Source: Enteroscipio rubneri
GTDB lineage: Bacteria; Actinomycetota; Coriobacteriia; Coriobacteriales; Eggerthellaceae
Length of the DNA: 64,000 nt
NCBI RefSeq assembly: GCF_002899715.1
Contig: NZ_PPEK01000012.1
Coordinates: 28,700 to 92,699, forward strand
Direction of reading: 5' to 3'
The notes below the pieces were generated by a model. The model saw only the letters and a list, made by a program, of their open reading frames with translations. It was not told the DNA's origin and ran no database searches. Shown one piece after another: positions 62,848-64,000 of this stretch (the stretch's first letter is position 1; each line of letters begins with the position of its first letter). The position numbers were made by a program, and so were the translations under genes.

Positions 62848-63661
62848 GGTCAAGCACAGCATAGAGAACCCCGTCGAGAAGCAGGCCATTTTCGAGAACC
62901 ACCATGAGCCGATCATCGACAAGGAAACATGGGAACGGGTGCAGGAGTTACGCAAACAGCGCAAACGCCCGAACCGCTACGATGAAGTGGGGCTGTTCTC
63001 CGGGATTTTGTTCTGCGCCGACTGCGGCCATGTGCTGTATCAGCAGCGGTATCAGAACAAAGACCGCAAACAGGACTGCTACATCTGCGGCAGCTACAAG
63101 AAGCGCACCCGCAACTGTACGGCGCACTTTATCCGCACCGATCTGTTGACCGCTGGTGTCCTGGCAAATCTCCGGCAAGTGACCGAATACGCAGCCAAGC
63201 ATGAGAGCCGGTTTGTGAAACTACTTGTCCAGCAGAACGAGATCGGCGGCAAGCGAAAGACCGCCGCAGCCATCAAGCAGCTTGAACAGGCGCAGGAACG
63301 CATTTCTGAAATCAGCCGCATTATCAAGCGGCTGTATGAGGACAATGTAAACGGCAAAATCAGCGATGAGCGTTTCATGGAACTGTCGGCTGACTACGAA
63401 GCCGAGCAAGCGGAGCTGAAAAAGAGAGCCGCCGCCCTGCAAGCCGAACTGGACAAGTCACAGGCAGCTACCGTCAACGCCGAGAAATTTATGGGCATTG
63501 TCCGCAAGCACCTTGCCTTTGAAGAACTGACCCCCACTCTCTTGCGGGAAATGATCGAGAAAATTGTGGTGCATGAGTGCAGCTATGATGAGAACGGCAC
63601 CCGCAGGCAGGACATTGAGATTTATTACAGCTTTGTCGGCAAGATTGACTTGCCCGAATAA
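62753..63661 (+). pseudogene. 5'-truncated large serine recombinase
   Basis: About 302 codons forming the C-terminal part of a TndX-type serine recombinase: 'VVHILENREYTGCLVNFKTEK' (recombinase domain), a zinc ribbon 'CADCGHVLY...CYICGSYKKRTRNC', and a coiled-coil ('QLEQAQERISEISRIIKRLYEDNV'). The N-terminal resolvase domain with the catalytic Ser is absent. It begins abruptly at the chimeric ORF junction near 62755. It probably cannot catalyse recombination. Confidence 0.85.
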
Positions 63662-63669
63662 CCGCCCGA

Positions 63670-63702
63670 CCTATCCGACACAATGGCCAAGTGTCGGATA
63701 GG
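63670..63702. terminator. hairpin after the truncated recombinase
   Basis: CCTATCCGACAC (63670-63681) and GTGTCGGATAGG (63691-63702) form a perfect 12-bp stem, followed by AACGGCAAAATTTTTT. It may be a terminator or part of the recombinase's recombination site. Confidence 0.6.
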
Positions 63703-63769
63703 AACGGCAAAATTTTTTGCACTTCTATTGCTTCTTTATCACACATAAGCAAATGCTGGCCAATACGTA

Positions 63770-63874
63770 TATGACGTTATTCATCCGGCGACAGGCAAGG
63801 TTTGCAAAATGCCCTCAACTGGATGGAGATATCCGCAACAGGAAATGGAGCGACGCGTGTCAGAAGGCCTTGTG
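63770..63874 (+). pseudogene. mod: type III Mod fragment, continuation after the insert
   Basis: 35 codons reading 'YDVIHPATGKVCKMPSTGWR' onward to 'EMERRVSEGLV'. This is the target-recognition part of type III Mod proteins that should follow the fragment ending at 60018. After GTG (63872-63874) similarity to Mod stops and a TAG follows 12 codons later, so a second break lies here. Confidence 0.75.
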
Positions 63875-63992
63875 GTAACGTACAATTTTTTGCGCACTTT
63901 GACAGCAGGATAGCGTCCAGATAGGAAGGAGGGCACGGCCCGCCCCGGTATGATTCGAGTTGTCGAGACAAGAAGCATATTGGAGGAGAGCC
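63875..63992. other. right flank beyond the mod fragment
   Basis: No gene. GC rises again after about 63930. The junction near 63875 could be a second insertion or deletion point or the right end of the larger element. Confidence 0.35.
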
Positions 63993-64000
63993 ATGCCCGA
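63993..64000 (+). CDS. start of a gene cut by the window end
   Basis: ATGCCCGA preceded by TTGGAGGAGAGCC, a strong ribosome binding site. Only two codons are visible, so the product cannot be named. Confidence 0.45.

Larger units (their letters stand above)
60019..63769 (+). mobile_element. tet(W)-carrying insert in mod
   Basis: A 3.75-kb insert with tet(W), its leader region, a chimeric ORF and a 5'-truncated large serine recombinase. GTA occurs at both ends (60016-60018 and 63767-63769). Joining across it restores the mod frame as ...NAHV-YDVIHPATG.... No long target duplication is seen, as expected for serine recombinases. The truncated recombinase means it cannot move by itself. Confidence 0.8.

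Noticed and set aside
1..64000. tRNA or rRNA genes as integration site
   Set aside because: I looked for cloverleaf-like tracts at the island edges (about 19,400-19,800 and 63,875-64,000) and saw none; a tRNA scan would be decisive.

Overview
The window looks like a high-GC gut actinobacterium of the Coriobacteriia, most likely Eggerthellaceae (an Eggerthella/Gordonibacter-like genome). I base this on codon use, strong GGAGG-type ribosome binding sites, the VaFE-repeat adhesin with a class B sortase, and tet(W). The assignment is an inference; no rRNA or other taxonomic marker lies in the window.

Region 1 (about 1-19,400) looks chromosomal. It holds a HIRAN protein, meso-diaminopimelate dehydrogenase, a PurF-like amidophosphoribosyltransferase without its N-terminal cysteine, bacterioferritin, an SF1 helicase with a C-terminal nuclease-like region, a HelD-type helicase, a tandem pair of peptide deformylases (the second lacking the catalytic Glu), a HipBA toxin-antitoxin pair, a HEAT-like protein, an Ala/Lys-rich protein, a large DUF262/DUF1524 (GmrSD-type) restriction protein, a membrane-anchored XRE regulator, an RQC-minor-like protein and a UPF0158 protein.

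Region 2 (about 19,400-29,500) is a defence-like island of lower GC. A five-gene operon holds a small ORF, a type III-like Mod methyltransferase, a Res helicase-nuclease, a double zinc-ribbon protein and an accessory protein. A separate two-gene unit on the minus strand holds a 644-aa protein with a membrane-like glycine-rich region and a zinc-ribbon protein. A DUF6508 protein and another zinc-ribbon protein follow.

Region 3 (about 29,500-53,600) is the backbone of an integrative conjugative element or integrated conjugative plasmid. It has two excisionase-like HTH proteins, a replication initiator with iterons inside its gene, a DnaC-like loader, a type IV secretion set (VirD4, pilin-like, PrgI/VirB3, VirB4, a two-domain peptidoglycan hydrolase, VirB6-like), a protein with an SSB-like tail, a VaFE adhesin and its sortase, a MobC/relaxase pair with a candidate oriT, and ParA/ParB with operator repeats. 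A compact two-gene CBASS (CD-NTase plus membrane effector) sits inside it. A palindrome, TGGGACA-N3-TGTCCCA or a close variant, recurs at five places in regions 2 and 3 and may be the binding site of an element-encoded regulator.

Region 4 (about 54,000-64,000) begins with a leaderless WYL regulator followed by a PLD-SNF2 helicase, DUF4391 and a second Mod gene, a second type III-like defence operon. That mod gene is cut by a 3.75-kb insert carrying tet(W), its leader/attenuator, a chimeric ORF and a 5'-truncated large serine recombinase. Crossover at a GTA shared by both junctions restores the mod reading frame exactly. The rest of mod breaks off again near 63,875. No intact integrase, tRNA, rRNA or CRISPR array was seen.
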